From: Enterobacteriaceae bacterium | GTDB taxonomy: Bacteria > Pseudomonadota > Gammaproteobacteria > Enterobacterales > Enterobacteriaceae | DNA length: 6,797 nt | Direction of reading: 5' to 3' | Assembly (NCBI GenBank): GCA_022712475.1 | Contig: JALAGK010000164.1 | Span: forward strand, 1 to 6,797 | In this document: one piece after another, positions 6,773-6,797 of the stretch | Layout: every line of letters begins with the position of its first letter | Position numbering within the stretch: the stretch's first letter is position 1 | The notes under the pieces: model-generated | Seen by the model: only the letters and a program-made list of their open reading frames with translations | Databases searched by the model: none | Told to the model about the DNA's origin: nothing | Translations under genes and position numbers: made by a program

Positions 6773-6777
6773 CTCCC
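6773..6777 (-). promoter_or_regulatory. Ribosome binding site of paaZ and start of the paaZ-paaA intergenic region
   Basis: GGGAG on the minus strand lies nine bases before the ATG at 6763. A nearer upstream ATG (6779-6777) is out of frame. TTTAAT at 6783-6778 resembles a -10 element but would place the transcription start almost on the Shine-Dalgarno site, and its -35 would lie outside the window. No PaaX operator is visible in the 34 bases present. Confidence 0.6.
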
Positions 6778-6797
6778 ATTAAATGTTACTTAATTAC

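Overview
The window is a catabolic locus for aromatic amines and phenylacetate from a member of the Enterobacteriaceae. The three large proteins align closely, from memory, with Escherichia coli FeaB, TynA and PaaZ. The gene order and strands also match the E. coli K-12 feaR-feaB-tynA-paaZ-paaA region, in which feaR is divergent from feaB and paaA is divergent from paaZ. Neither feaR nor paaA lies inside the window, but both edges end where their promoters would be expected. Residue differences throughout show that this is not E. coli itself. The genus cannot be fixed from this sequence alone.

Layout, left to right. Positions 1-185 are a regulatory region with two FeaR-type boxes (TGNCA-N8-AAA) 21 bp apart and a perfect 12-bp inverted repeat. 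Then come feaB (+, 186-1685) and a strong terminator that looks bidirectional. Next is a small, relatively AT-rich minus-strand gene (1794-2150) for an unrecognised exported protein with six cysteines after its signal peptide. tynA (-, 2293-4554) follows with its own terminator. A 166-bp gap then holds the tynA promoter, a second pair of FeaR-type boxes with the same 21-bp spacing, and the paaZ terminator. The last gene is paaZ (-, 4721-6763), followed by a short piece of the paaZ upstream region.

How the genes work together: TynA in the periplasm oxidises phenylethylamine, tyramine or dopamine to aldehydes, releasing ammonia and hydrogen peroxide. FeaB in the cytosol oxidises the aldehyde (phenylacetaldehyde to phenylacetate) with NAD+. 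Phenylacetate then enters the paa pathway through its CoA ester, where bifunctional PaaZ opens the oxepin-CoA ring and oxidises the resulting semialdehyde.

Most of the window is a well-known system. The parts that are less ordinary are the small exported protein inserted between feaB and tynA, and the promoter architecture shared by feaB and tynA.
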